From Candidatus Cloacimonadota bacterium (GTDB lineage: Bacteria > Cloacimonadota > Cloacimonadia > Cloacimonadales > TCS61): a DNA stretch of 11,691 bases. The notes beneath the pieces are model-generated. The model had not been told where the DNA came from and ran no database searches. It saw nothing but the letters and a program-made list of their open reading frames with translations. Below are positions 5,307 through 11,691 of this stretch, piece after piece (positions within the stretch are counted from its first letter, which is position 1; every line of letters starts with the position of its first letter). The stretch spans positions 1-11,691 of the forward strand of contig JAFGEH010000017.1 of assembly GCA_016931665.1 (NCBI GenBank). Direction: 5' to 3'. The position numbers were made by a program, and so were the translations under genes.

Positions 5307-6800
5307 ATGAAGAAAAATAATAATTTTCTAGTATTTTTCACAGTATGCTTATTTGTAAATGCTGCCTCATTAAGAGGACAATGCATGTTGGTAAATCCCA
5401 GTTTTGAATTACCCGGATCAAATAGTGCAGTTTTCAGTGGATGGCAGCAGGTAGGTATAACCGGGTCGTCTAATCATGCTGTTCATGGGTTTTCAGCAGC
5501 AAAACTGATTGGACAGAATGATGGCAACTGGAATATATCTGTCTTCTGGCAGAATCTTGATTGCGAATCTGGAGAACAGTGGGAAATCAGCGGGCATGTT
5601 AAACATTCTTCAGCAGCTCCACTGGCTGGTGATTGTGTAGCGCTCGTTAATGTTGAATGGCGTGATGTTTCCGACCTTTTAATTGACTATGAAACCTTTA
5701 CCGTGGCGGATTATAATTCTATCCCTGATGAATATATCTATTTCGAACTACTTAGTACTCCAGCTCCATCTGCAACAGCAAAAGTCCATTTGCTGGTTGG
5801 CTTACTGCAGAGTCCTACCGATCCATCTCCGGAAGTAACTTTCGACCAGATCACTTTTTTTAGCACAGCTTATCCTACTTTTTATGATATGCAATGGGAT
5901 GATTTTCCTAATGAACGGATCATCGAATTTGCCAATATGAACTGGAAGGTCAAAGGACCTGGCTTGTACGATCCTGGACTGAATTATTTCTGCCCTACGG
6001 AAGATTGTACCTGGGTCGATAATGAAGGACATCTACATTTAATGATCAGGAATCTGGAATCAATCTGGTACAGTTCGGAAATCGTTCTGGAGGAAGTCCT
6101 GGGTTATGGAGATTATATCTTTACGATCCTTGGTGCCTTAGACCAGATTGATGAACATGCCATCCTGGGGCTTTTTCTCTGGCAATATGGACCCTGTTGG
6201 GAACCAGGCAATAGCTGGTGGAATCCCTACAATGAGATAGATGTCGAGATTGGTCGCTGGGGTGATCTTGAATATGAATTGGCACAATTCGTTGCTCAAC
6301 CCTGGGACTGGGAAGGAAATCTGATCAGGTTTGATGCGACTTATGTTGATGATGAACTTTCCAGCTTTGCTTTCCGCTGGCTTCCTGATCGGATTGAATT
6401 CCGCAGCTGGTATGGTGGTCCGGATAATGAAGACCCTGAGAATATGATCTTTGTCTGGACTTATGAGGGCTTCCATATTCCCCGTCCGGAAATCCCCCGT
6501 GTTCATATAAACCTCTGGCAGTATAGTGGCCCACCGGCAGAAGATCAGGAAGTAGTAATAACAGATTTTAATTTTATCCCTTTGGGAGGACTTGCCAATC
6601 CTGTCGAAAACCTGACCATTAATATTGACGATGCCAATGTCTATCTTCAGTGGTCACCTGTAGCAGAAGCCAGTGAATATAATATTTACGAAAGTGAATC
6701 GCCCGAAGGCCCCTGGATCCGAATTGCAACCTGCAGCATTAACTCTCAAAGTCTGGGATTATCAGGGAATAAGAAATTTTATCAGGTCACCTGGGAATAG
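5307..6800 (+). CDS. Secreted GH16-like glycoside hydrolase with accessory domains
   Basis: The protein is 497 residues. A signal peptide covers about 1-25. Residues about 28-188 (starting VNPSFELPGS) look like a carbohydrate-binding jelly roll of the CBM4/9-like kind. Residues about 195-425 resemble a GH16 concanavalin-A-like fold: TWVDNEGHLHLMI, LGYGDYIF, AILGLFLWQ, then the catalytic motif E310-I-D312-V-E314, then AQFVAQPW and HINLWQY. The E-I-D-x-E spacing is that of the beta-1,3-1,4-glucanase type, with E310 expected as nucleophile and E314 as acid/base. Residues about 430-497 read as a fibronectin-III-like domain (VYLQWSPVAEASEYNIYESE). It probably cleaves a beta-linked polysaccharide outside the cell; the substrate is unknown. 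It stands alone, without transporter or regulator genes. No Shine-Dalgarno precedes the ATG. Confidence 0.82.
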   Translation: MKKNNNFLVFFTVCLFVNAASLRGQCMLVNPSFELPGSNSAVFSGWQQVGITGSSNHAVHGFSAAKLIGQNDGNWNISVFWQNLDCESGEQWEISGHVKHSSAAPLAGDCVALVNVEWRDVSDLLIDYETFTVADYNSIPDEYIYFELLSTPAPSATAKVHLLVGLLQSPTDPSPEVTFDQITFFSTAYPTFYDMQWDDFPNERIIEFANMNWKVKGPGLYDPGLNYFCPTEDCTWVDNEGHLHLMIRNLESIWYSSEIVLEEVLGYGDYIFTILGALDQIDEHAILGLFLWQYGPCWEPGNSWWNPYNEIDVEIGRWGDLEYELAQFVAQPWDWEGNLIRFDATYVDDELSSFAFRWLPDRIEFRSWYGGPDNEDPENMIFVWTYEGFHIPRPEIPRVHINLWQYSGPPAEDQEVVITDFNFIPLGGLANPVENLTINIDDANVYLQWSPVAEASEYNIYESESPEGPWIRIATCSINSQSLGLSGNKKFYQVTWE

Positions 6801-6820
6801 AAACCTTGGACTCTATTTTT
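6796..6820 (+). terminator. Possible weak terminator of the GH16-like gene
   Basis: AATAGA (6796-6801) and TCTATT (6812-6817) form a 6-bp stem overlapping the TAG stop, followed by further T residues. It is AT-rich with a 10-nt loop, so termination would be weak. Confidence 0.25.
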
Positions 6821-7241
6821 GATATTATATTATTTAGTAATTTTAGAAATAGAAAGTTACACAAATTTTGTTAAACATTAATCTCTAGCAGTTCAGAATA
6901 GAAGATGTTATCTTCCTGCTTATCCTGAGTTGTAATTACCAGGACGAGTATCTATAGCACACGGGACACATTCTAAAAAAGGATTTTCGGGCATAAGGGG
7001 AACATCATGCTAAATAAATCTTACTGGACAAATCGTAGATTGCACGAGCCCAGATCGTTCTATTGATGGAAAAATTAAAAAATCTTTGATTTAATTAAGG
7101 TGGTGGACTTAATCATGCCATGAGAATTATCCTGCCATTATAAATAGCAAAGTAATTATATGCTTTATCTAATCTCTTTTCTGTTATGAAAGTGCTGGAT
7201 GCAAAATCTGCAAAAATCGGAATAGACTAACTAAATAAAAA
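6801..7241. other. Intergenic region without a convincing gene
   Basis: About 440 bp between the GH16-like gene (plus) and the terminator of the tRNA-Lys/Glu pair (minus). It is AT-rich. Only short frames are present. One 19-codon frame starting at 7007 has an AGGGGA-like upstream site, but I do not support it as a gene. I find no tRNA-end duplication, inverted terminal repeat or transposase remnant. Confidence 0.55.
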
Positions 7242-7269
7242 ATCACCGTTAACATATGTTAACGGCGAT
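7237..7269 (-). terminator. Intrinsic terminator of the tRNA-Lys/tRNA-Glu unit
   Basis: On the minus strand a 12-bp stem (one G-U pair) forms between 7258-7269 and 7242-7253 around an ATAT loop, followed by six T residues (7237-7242). The core CCGTTAACATATGTTAACGG is a perfect 20-bp palindrome. It starts 10 nt after the tRNA-Glu CCA end. The T run is only on the minus strand, so it should terminate leftward transcription. Confidence 0.88.
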
Positions 7270-7279
7270 CGTGGCAATA

Positions 7280-7355
7280 TGGCATCCCGTAGGGGAATCG
7301 AACCCCTGTTACAGGAATGAAAATCCTGGGTCCTAGGCCACTAGACGAACGGGAC
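7280..7355 (-). tRNA. tRNA-Glu (anticodon TTC)
   Basis: This is a 76-nt cloverleaf. The acceptor stem pairs GTCCCGT (7349-7355) with ACGGGAT (7284-7290), closed by a G-U pair at position 1-72. The discriminator is G and CCA is encoded at 7280-7282. The anticodon loop TTTTCAT in stem CAGGA/TCCTG gives TTC. The D-arm sequence GTCTAGTGGCCTAGGAC is typical of tRNA-Glu. It lies 25 bp after tRNA-Lys. Confidence 0.96.
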
Positions 7356-7380
7356 ACATCTATAATTATTCCTTTATTTC

Positions 7381-7455
7381 TGGTGATCCAGGATGGACTC
7401 GAACCATCGACTCTCTGCTTAAAAGGCAGATACTCTTCCACTGAGTTACTGGACC
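7381..7455 (-). tRNA. tRNA-Lys (anticodon TTT)
   Basis: This is a 75-nt cloverleaf. The acceptor stem pairs GGTCCAG (7449-7455) with CTGGATC (7385-7391) including one G-U pair. The discriminator is A and CCA is encoded at 7381-7383. The anticodon loop CTTTTAA in stem TCTGC/GCAGA gives TTT. It is the first gene of a two-tRNA transcript ending at the hairpin downstream of tRNA-Glu. Confidence 0.96.
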
Positions 7456-7473
7456 GTTTTTGAAACGAGCGCC

Positions 7474-7502
7474 AAACTATTTAGGTCCCTAATCCGTGTC
7501 AA
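7474..7502 (-). promoter_or_regulatory. Candidate promoter of the tRNA-Lys/Glu unit
   Basis: TTGACA on the minus strand at 7497-7502, a 17-bp spacer, and TAGTTT at 7474-7479 (three of six matches to TATAAT). Initiation would fall about 12 nt before tRNA-Lys, a normal leader for a tRNA unit. The geometry matches the other tRNA operon in the window. Confidence 0.48.
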
Positions 7503-7586
7503 TAAAATTTATCCAGGAAAAAACAACAAAATTATTGCCAATTATCAGACCATTAGATTTTATTAAAGTCAAAAATGTGAGGGTTT

Positions 7587-8390
7587 ATGAAAAAATCAAT
7601 GAAACAGACAAATCTGGAAAAAAAGCTACTGGATTCGTTATCCGGCAGAGCATTGGGAATCGCTGAATTTATATTGAATGATGAAGAGATTCAGTTGTTG
7701 CAGGATTATGCCAATACAGTCTCGATAAAACGTCTTGGATATAACGACCATGGTCCGGTGCATATGAGAAAAGCTGCTCTATATGCCCTTACCATGTTTG
7801 ATCTGCTGGCTGCTGCAGGCATCAGGTTCAATCTGCAGACGGAAGGCACCGGCGAGCTGGAAGACAGCCGGGTAGTGGTTCTGGTAGCCTCCCTCCTGCA
7901 TGATGTGGGTATGACCGTTGGACGTGCGAGCCATGAATATATGAGTTTGATACTTGCTAAACCGATCATTGAAAAGATTCTGAATAATTTTTATCCGGAA
8001 GATGCTGCTAAAAGAGTAATTATCAGATCAATGATTTTTGAAGGGATCTTCGGACATATGGCCAATCGTTCGATTGAAAGTTTAGAAGCCGGATTAGTAC
8101 TGGTGGGAGATGGCTGCGACATGGAACGAGGCCGTGCCCGTATAACCTCTCTGATGACTGATAAACCAAGGGTTGGAGATATTCACAAATATTCTTCCAC
8201 AGCCATTCAGAAAGTGATAATCAGCCCCGGGGAAGAAAAGCCGATCCGTATCCTGGTGGAAATGAATCAGTCCGCCGGTTTCTTTCAGGTTGAAGAAGTT
8301 CTTTTCAGCAAGATCAGTTTCAGTCCCGTGAAGCCCTATATCGAACTATACGCCGGGGTCAAAGACAGTGATATGATGAAATACCTGTAA
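7587..8390 (+). CDS. HD-domain metal-dependent phosphohydrolase
   Basis: This is a 267-residue cytoplasmic-looking protein. The HD-superfamily metal site is visible as His59 (in HGPVHMRKA; His55 is an alternative), His105-Asp106 (LLHDVGM), His116, His157 and Asp175/Asp178 (GDGCDMERGRAR). The C-terminal region has IHKYSSTAIQKVII and MNQSAGFFQVEEVLF (about 226-240), which I recognise as the conserved tail of a prokaryotic HD-hydrolase family of unknown substrate. HD enzymes hydrolyse phosphate esters, often nucleotides. The ATG at 7587 has GAGGG at 7579-7583, close at 3 nt. An ATG four codons later lacks a site. The gene diverges from the tRNA-Lys unit and is followed after 13 bp by a lipoprotein gene, so the two are probably co-transcribed. 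Confidence 0.87.
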   Translation: MKKSMKQTNLEKKLLDSLSGRALGIAEFILNDEEIQLLQDYANTVSIKRLGYNDHGPVHMRKAALYALTMFDLLAAAGIRFNLQTEGTGELEDSRVVVLVASLLHDVGMTVGRASHEYMSLILAKPIIEKILNNFYPEDAAKRVIIRSMIFEGIFGHMANRSIESLEAGLVLVGDGCDMERGRARITSLMTDKPRVGDIHKYSSTAIQKVIISPGEEKPIRILVEMNQSAGFFQVEEVLFSKISFSPVKPYIELYAGVKDSDMMKYL

Positions 8391-8403
8391 AAGGAGTAAA
8401 TGA

Positions 8404-9219
8404 ATGAGACAATTAGTGATTTTCAGTTTATTATTGTTATCAGCCTGCGGGAATCAGACTGCTGCGGGTGGATTTGGCGAATCACTCTGGCAGGGGAATT
8501 ATTTTGTCCAGGAAACATTTGATAATTCCCGTTGGGAAGATGGCTTAATCAGGGCGCGGGTTGACGGAGAGTGGCAGGATTACGAATTGATCGACCTGCC
8601 TGAATCTTTCCTGAACTGGAACCTTAATGCCCGTCTGGCTACTCTGGAAGGTATCATGTCAGGAGAAATGCCAGGCCTGGACGGACCTCACAACGCCATG
8701 GTGGCCACTTCGGGCTTTCGACGTGAAGATTCTCGTTTCTCATTGAATAATGCCGTAAAAGGAACCGGCTTTCTGCCCAGAAAAGAAAAACTGCCCGAGG
8801 TTATTGAACTGCTTAAATCAACCTATGAAGAAGATTATCCCCGGAAAATTGAAGTGTTGCAGGGTCTATATGAACAGGGGGATTCTCTTTTTGATTTGAG
8901 CCGACAGATTTCTCTGGAACTCTATTCAAAACCCGAACGGGGTACCCAGACTTTTCTCAATCAGATGGTGAACCCGGTATCCGTAATTGTGTTTCTGGAT
9001 ATACCGACTTTCAAGCTCAAAACCATAAACTATCTGCTGCATCCCGATAATCCTGATCTCACTGAATATGAGAAAAATATCGTTGAATATGTGAATCTGG
9101 TACATAGCTATTTTCATGGCCACTTTGACCGGGATTTCATAACAGTTGTCTATAATATAATAGAGGTTTATAATAGCTCCCCAGGTACAGAGAATGGCCG
9201 AGGTACCCGCATAGAATAA
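8404..9219 (+). CDS. Lipoprotein of unknown function
   Basis: The product is 271 residues. It opens with a short lipoprotein signal, MRQLVIFSLLLLSAC, with lipobox LSAC and Cys15 as the predicted acylated residue. The mature part is soluble-looking, mixed alpha/beta in composition, and rich in charged and aromatic residues (for example WQGNYFVQETFDNSRWEDG and HSYFHGHFDRDF). I recognise no domain or catalytic motif. The C-terminal SSPGTENGRGTRIE is Gly/Arg-rich and likely flexible. AAGGAG at 8391-8396, 7 nt before the ATG, supports the start. It follows the HD-hydrolase gene by 13 bp, suggesting one transcript, though one product is cytoplasmic and the other envelope-bound. It converges with the HhH-barrel gene, leaving 7 bp between stops and no visible terminator. 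Confidence 0.82.
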   Translation: MRQLVIFSLLLLSACGNQTAAGGFGESLWQGNYFVQETFDNSRWEDGLIRARVDGEWQDYELIDLPESFLNWNLNARLATLEGIMSGEMPGLDGPHNAMVATSGFRREDSRFSLNNAVKGTGFLPRKEKLPEVIELLKSTYEEDYPRKIEVLQGLYEQGDSLFDLSRQISLELYSKPERGTQTFLNQMVNPVSVIVFLDIPTFKLKTINYLLHPDNPDLTEYEKNIVEYVNLVHSYFHGHFDRDFITVVYNIIEVYNSSPGTENGRGTRIE

Positions 9220-9226
9220 GACAGGT

Positions 9227-10999
9227 TCAGAAATTCAGTTGGGTTCTTACTGAGAAGGCTTTGGAATCTGATTTCCCGAATTCCTGAGAATATCTGGTTT
9301 CCAAGCTCATACCGGGTAGGATTTTAAACTGCAGGATAACAGCAGTATAGAGGCCATCTCCGTTTATGCCCCTGCTGCTACCCTGGCTGGTGACATCATA
9401 GAAATAAGGGTACATTAAAATATCGGCGTGATAAGGGAGAAATTGTGCGTTGATCTTCCAGAAAGAATATTTCCAGCTGATATTTGAGGAGATCAGCAGG
9501 CCTTTCCGGTAAGAGCCCGAAGCAGGGTAGTATTCGCAGCCAAACTCAATTCTGGTTTTGAATTCAATTGTTTTGAAATAATGCTGCCACTCCAATCGAT
9601 ATGTCTGTTGCCTGACTTCCCGGATCGTTTTTCCCTCTGAACTGGTGTAAACCTCTTTGTTTTTCTGTCGCATTATCAGCTTTATCTGATCAGGTTTGCG
9701 GTACCATTTCAATTGCAGATAGAATTCTCTGCCCCGGGTAGGCATCTTTTCATAATATCGGGTCTGAGGATGTTCCCAGAGGTCTACATAGAATAATGCC
9801 GTTAAATCTCTTAACAAAGCGAGTTCAACCCCATAGATAATGCCTTGCTCATTACCGAGTGGTTTTTTTACTGCTATGGAATTACTCTGCCAGGAAGGAA
9901 TATCATTCGGATAATACCTGATCAGCAGAAGCTGGGTCAGGTTCTCTGAGCGGAATCTCATACTGGCTAAGCCCAACCAGCGGGAAGCAAGATAAAGCAG
10001 TTCACTTTGTACAGAAAATCTATCTTTTTCCCAGTTGCTGAACAGGCTGACGGCCAAATATTTCTGGGGGAATTCCGGATTGGAGAAAGGTTTGGAAAAT
10101 TCGATATTTGTGGTTGTTAAGCCCAAGGCGAGGGTTTTCGTTCTGAATTGAAGATTCCCTCCCATAATCGCTTTCTTGGCCAGGATGGTTTTATTATCAA
10201 GATGCAATCCGCTTTCATCGAAGGAAGTAATCCCTGAGGAATCCGCCCGAATGTCCAGATTATTGACCGAATAGAAAAGGTCAGATGTGAAATTTTTCCA
10301 GCCGATACTAACTGAAGTACCCTGTTCTTCCCAGCATTCAAATGAACTTCGGTATGGTTTGATTACATTTCCCGCTTTCAGAGATAAACCGCTGGTTAAA
10401 TAGCTCCGGGGCGAACCTAGCGGTGAAGAGAATAATAATCCCAGACCCCAGGATATCTGGTATTTTCCAATAAGAATTCTTCTCAGGATCCCTTCGCCTT
10501 TATACATTAAATGCCAGGAATAAAAATCTGTTAATCTGCTCTCACCTGGATCCTTATCTGCCAGGAAACCTGCCTGGAAACATCCCCATTCTGCTTCTCC
10601 CTTCTGGTAACTCCTTATTGGAGACCGATAATCTGCTTTAGAGAGTTCGAATTTCCACAGACTAATCCAGGAGAAACTCTTTGTTATTAACTTTTCAAAT
10701 CTGATCATATTGCTGATCTCTTCGACTTTAATCTCACTAATACCGAGTCGAAGAAGATCCTGTTTGTCTGAAATGTGATGTTTTTTCCGATAGCTTATAA
10801 TATAATTGATCTCTTTGTTGGTTAACCCGGGGATCTGTGATAATTCTTCTTTGCTGGCATGATTAATGCCCAGCGGATTTTCGGTTAACTCCTGATGATA
10901 ATCAGGAAGAGATTCATCTGCATCTGTTTCCAGAGTATTAAGTTCTATGAAAGCCAGAATATAGAAGCAGACAAGAAGTCGATATAAGATCTTATTCAT
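9227..10999 (-). CDS. Helix-hairpin-helix domain fused to an outer-membrane beta-barrel
   Basis: The product is 590 residues. A hydrophobic export signal covers about 1-22. A single ComEA-type HhH module follows at about 41-100 (GINHASKEELSQIPGLTNKE, then DLLRLGIS at 81-88). From about 105 onward the sequence is a long run of alternating polar/hydrophobic, Tyr/Trp/Phe-rich strands, for example WHLMYKGEG, FYLQLKWYRKP and YRLEWQHYF, and it ends in Phe (RTQLNF). That is the usual C-terminal signature of outer-membrane barrels. Proteins with this layout occur in Bacteroidota and relatives, where their role is undefined. The HhH would sit in the periplasm. The ATG overlaps the stop of the upstream barrel-like gene by 8 bp and lacks a clear Shine-Dalgarno, so coupling is likely. 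DNA binding or DNA passage is inference only. Confidence 0.83.
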   Translation of the reverse strand: MNKILYRLLVCFYILAFIELNTLETDADESLPDYHQELTENPLGINHASKEELSQIPGLTNKEINYIISYRKKHHISDKQDLLRLGISEIKVEEISNMIRFEKLITKSFSWISLWKFELSKADYRSPIRSYQKGEAEWGCFQAGFLADKDPGESRLTDFYSWHLMYKGEGILRRILIGKYQISWGLGLLFSSPLGSPRSYLTSGLSLKAGNVIKPYRSSFECWEEQGTSVSIGWKNFTSDLFYSVNNLDIRADSSGITSFDESGLHLDNKTILAKKAIMGGNLQFRTKTLALGLTTTNIEFSKPFSNPEFPQKYLAVSLFSNWEKDRFSVQSELLYLASRWLGLASMRFRSENLTQLLLIRYYPNDIPSWQSNSIAVKKPLGNEQGIIYGVELALLRDLTALFYVDLWEHPQTRYYEKMPTRGREFYLQLKWYRKPDQIKLIMRQKNKEVYTSSEGKTIREVRQQTYRLEWQHYFKTIEFKTRIEFGCEYYPASGSYRKGLLISSNISWKYSFWKINAQFLPYHADILMYPYFYDVTSQGSSRGINGDGLYTAVILQFKILPGMSLETRYSQEFGKSDSKAFSVRTQLNF

Positions 11000-11691
11000 T
11001 TCGTTTGAAGCTATAGGATAAGGAGATAAAATAGGTTATTTTCAAGTAGTTATGAGTCCGCAGGCTAAAGATGGCAGAGATTCTGTCCAATCTGAATACC
11101 AGCCCCGCACCCATTCGGTCTGGCCAGGCCTGGTAGCTGGCAAGAAAGTTAAGTTGTTTGAATATCTCGTAACTTGCTCCCGTGCGGAAAGTGAAATCCC
11201 AGCCTGAATCCTTTTCTAAGGCTAAAGCCAGGCGGCAATTTTCCGCAATTGAAATCTCTGTTTCCATTAGATACTGGCTGGGTAATGTTATATCAATTAT
11301 CTTCCCCTGCAGAATATTCCTGAGGCATACACCCGATCTCCAATGATCATGCTGCCAGACGAAGCCAAGATCTATCAGGTAAGAAGCCGATTGATAATAT
11401 GGTTTTACCTGAGTAAAAAGCCTGTGGAAATTCATCCCGGCCCGGAATCCCGCGTAGCCACCTGAAAAATTGAGTGTGGCTAAATGCTCCTGGTAAGCCG
11501 GATGCAAGAGGTTGTTGTATCCCAGCCCCAGTTGGATAAGCCAGACGGGCAGATTAATATAAACAGAGCTTACAGGCAGTTCCCTGATTGAATAAAGATA
11601 ACCACCTGATATCTCCAAGCCGGAACTGCCTAAAGCCGGGTTACCCGAAAAACCGGAGGGTGAATCATATAAGAATAGCAGATCATTCAAG
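10992..11691 (-). CDS. PorV/PorQ-like outer-membrane beta-barrel protein, N terminus outside the window
   Basis: At least 232 codons are present, and the frame stays open to the right edge, so the true start and signal peptide lie beyond it. The visible start, DSPSGFSGNPALGSSGLEIS, resembles the N-terminal region of PorV/PorQ-type barrels, which have an S-G-x-x-x-N-P-A motif shortly after the signal peptide. The rest alternates amphipathic strands (for example SVYINLPVWLIQLGLGYNN and FRAGMNFHRL) with turns, typical of an outer-membrane barrel, and ends YSFKRNE. A TTG at 11688-11690 could be a start codon, but it would leave no signal peptide, so I treat the gene as partial. Its stop overlaps the start of the HhH-barrel gene by 8 bp (ATGAATAA), so both are probably made together and may form an envelope complex. 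Confidence 0.72.
   Translation of the reverse strand, partial: LNDLLFLYDSPSGFSGNPALGSSGLEISGGYLYSIRELPVSSVYINLPVWLIQLGLGYNNLLHPAYQEHLATLNFSGGYAGFRAGMNFHRLFTQVKPYYQSASYLIDLGFVWQHDHWRSGVCLRNILQGKIIDITLPSQYLMETEISIAENCRLALALEKDSGWDFTFRTGASYEIFKQLNFLASYQAWPDRMGAGLVFRLDRISAIFSLRTHNYLKITYFISLSYSFKRNE

Noticed and set aside
7007..7066. 19-residue plus-strand frame with an AGGGGA-like upstream site
   Set aside because: It is very short, with unremarkable composition, no hydrophobic or repeated pattern, and no neighbour to which it would act as a leader. Chance is likely.
6801..7241. Integration scar or mobile-element remnant beside the tRNA genes
   Set aside because: No copy of a tRNA 3' end, no terminal inverted repeats and no transposase or integrase fragment could be found by reading the sequence.
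7242..7269. Palindrome as an operator or recombination site
   Set aside because: The T run on one side and the position just after tRNA-Glu are fully explained by an intrinsic terminator.
7259..7441. Minus-strand open frame of 60 codons
   Set aside because: It lies over tRNA-Glu, most of tRNA-Lys and part of the terminator palindrome, so it is a by-product of these genes.
1..11691. CRISPR array, prophage, toxin-antitoxin or defence island
   Set aside because: No regularly spaced repeats, phage structural genes or recognisable defence enzymes. The HD protein alone, with a lipoprotein neighbour, does not match a known defence pair.

Overview
The window looks like chromosomal core sequence from a diderm bacterium. 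Evidence for an outer membrane is two beta-barrel-type proteins and two lipoprotein-type signal peptides. Six tRNA genes all carry an encoded 3' CCA, and most genes have a recognisable Shine-Dalgarno site, which argues against typical Bacteroidota. A helix-hairpin-helix (HhH) domain fused to an outer-membrane barrel, a PorV/PorQ-like neighbour and a secreted enzyme ending in a fibronectin-III-like domain suggest the wider FCB group. Candidatus Cloacimonadota is a plausible guess, but this placement is an inference from style and no marker gene proves it.

Layout. Positions 1-502 (minus strand) hold a translation operon, tRNA-Thr(TGT), tRNA-Tyr(GTA), tRNA-Gly(TCC), tRNA-Thr(GGT) and then the start of tuf. 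This is the same order as the E. coli thrU-tyrU-glyT-thrT-tufB operon. Positions 503-795 are non-coding. Positions 805-5012 (minus) form a compact six-gene unit. In transcription order it encodes an M28 / glutaminyl-cyclase-like lipoprotein, a membrane-anchored tandem HhH (ComEA-like) protein, a TPR/coiled-coil-like protein, a 56-residue four-cysteine protein that overlaps both neighbours, the 16S rRNA methyltransferase RsmD and cysteinyl-tRNA synthetase. Positions 5013-5306 are a divergent control region. Positions 5307-6800 (plus) encode a secreted family-16-like glycoside hydrolase with an N-terminal jelly-roll-type region and a C-terminal Fn3-like domain.

Positions 6801-7241 hold no convincing gene. 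Positions 7242-7455 (minus) are a tRNA-Lys / tRNA-Glu pair ending in a strong intrinsic terminator. Positions 7587-9219 (plus) are a two-gene unit of an HD-domain phosphohydrolase and a lipoprotein of unknown function. Converging on it with 7 bp between stops is a minus-strand envelope unit (9227-11691), made of a PorV/PorQ-like barrel protein cut by the window edge followed by the HhH-beta-barrel fusion.

How it fits together. Much of the window is housekeeping translation (tRNAs, EF-Tu, CysRS, RsmD). The rest is envelope or secreted functions, and two separate loci place HhH DNA-binding-type modules outside the cytoplasm. I see no CRISPR array, transposon, prophage or obvious defence system. 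The most interesting items are the hidden Cys4 mini-protein, the altered HIGH motif (SIGN) in CysRS, the HhH-barrel protein, and the repeated TTGACA elements upstream of transcription units.
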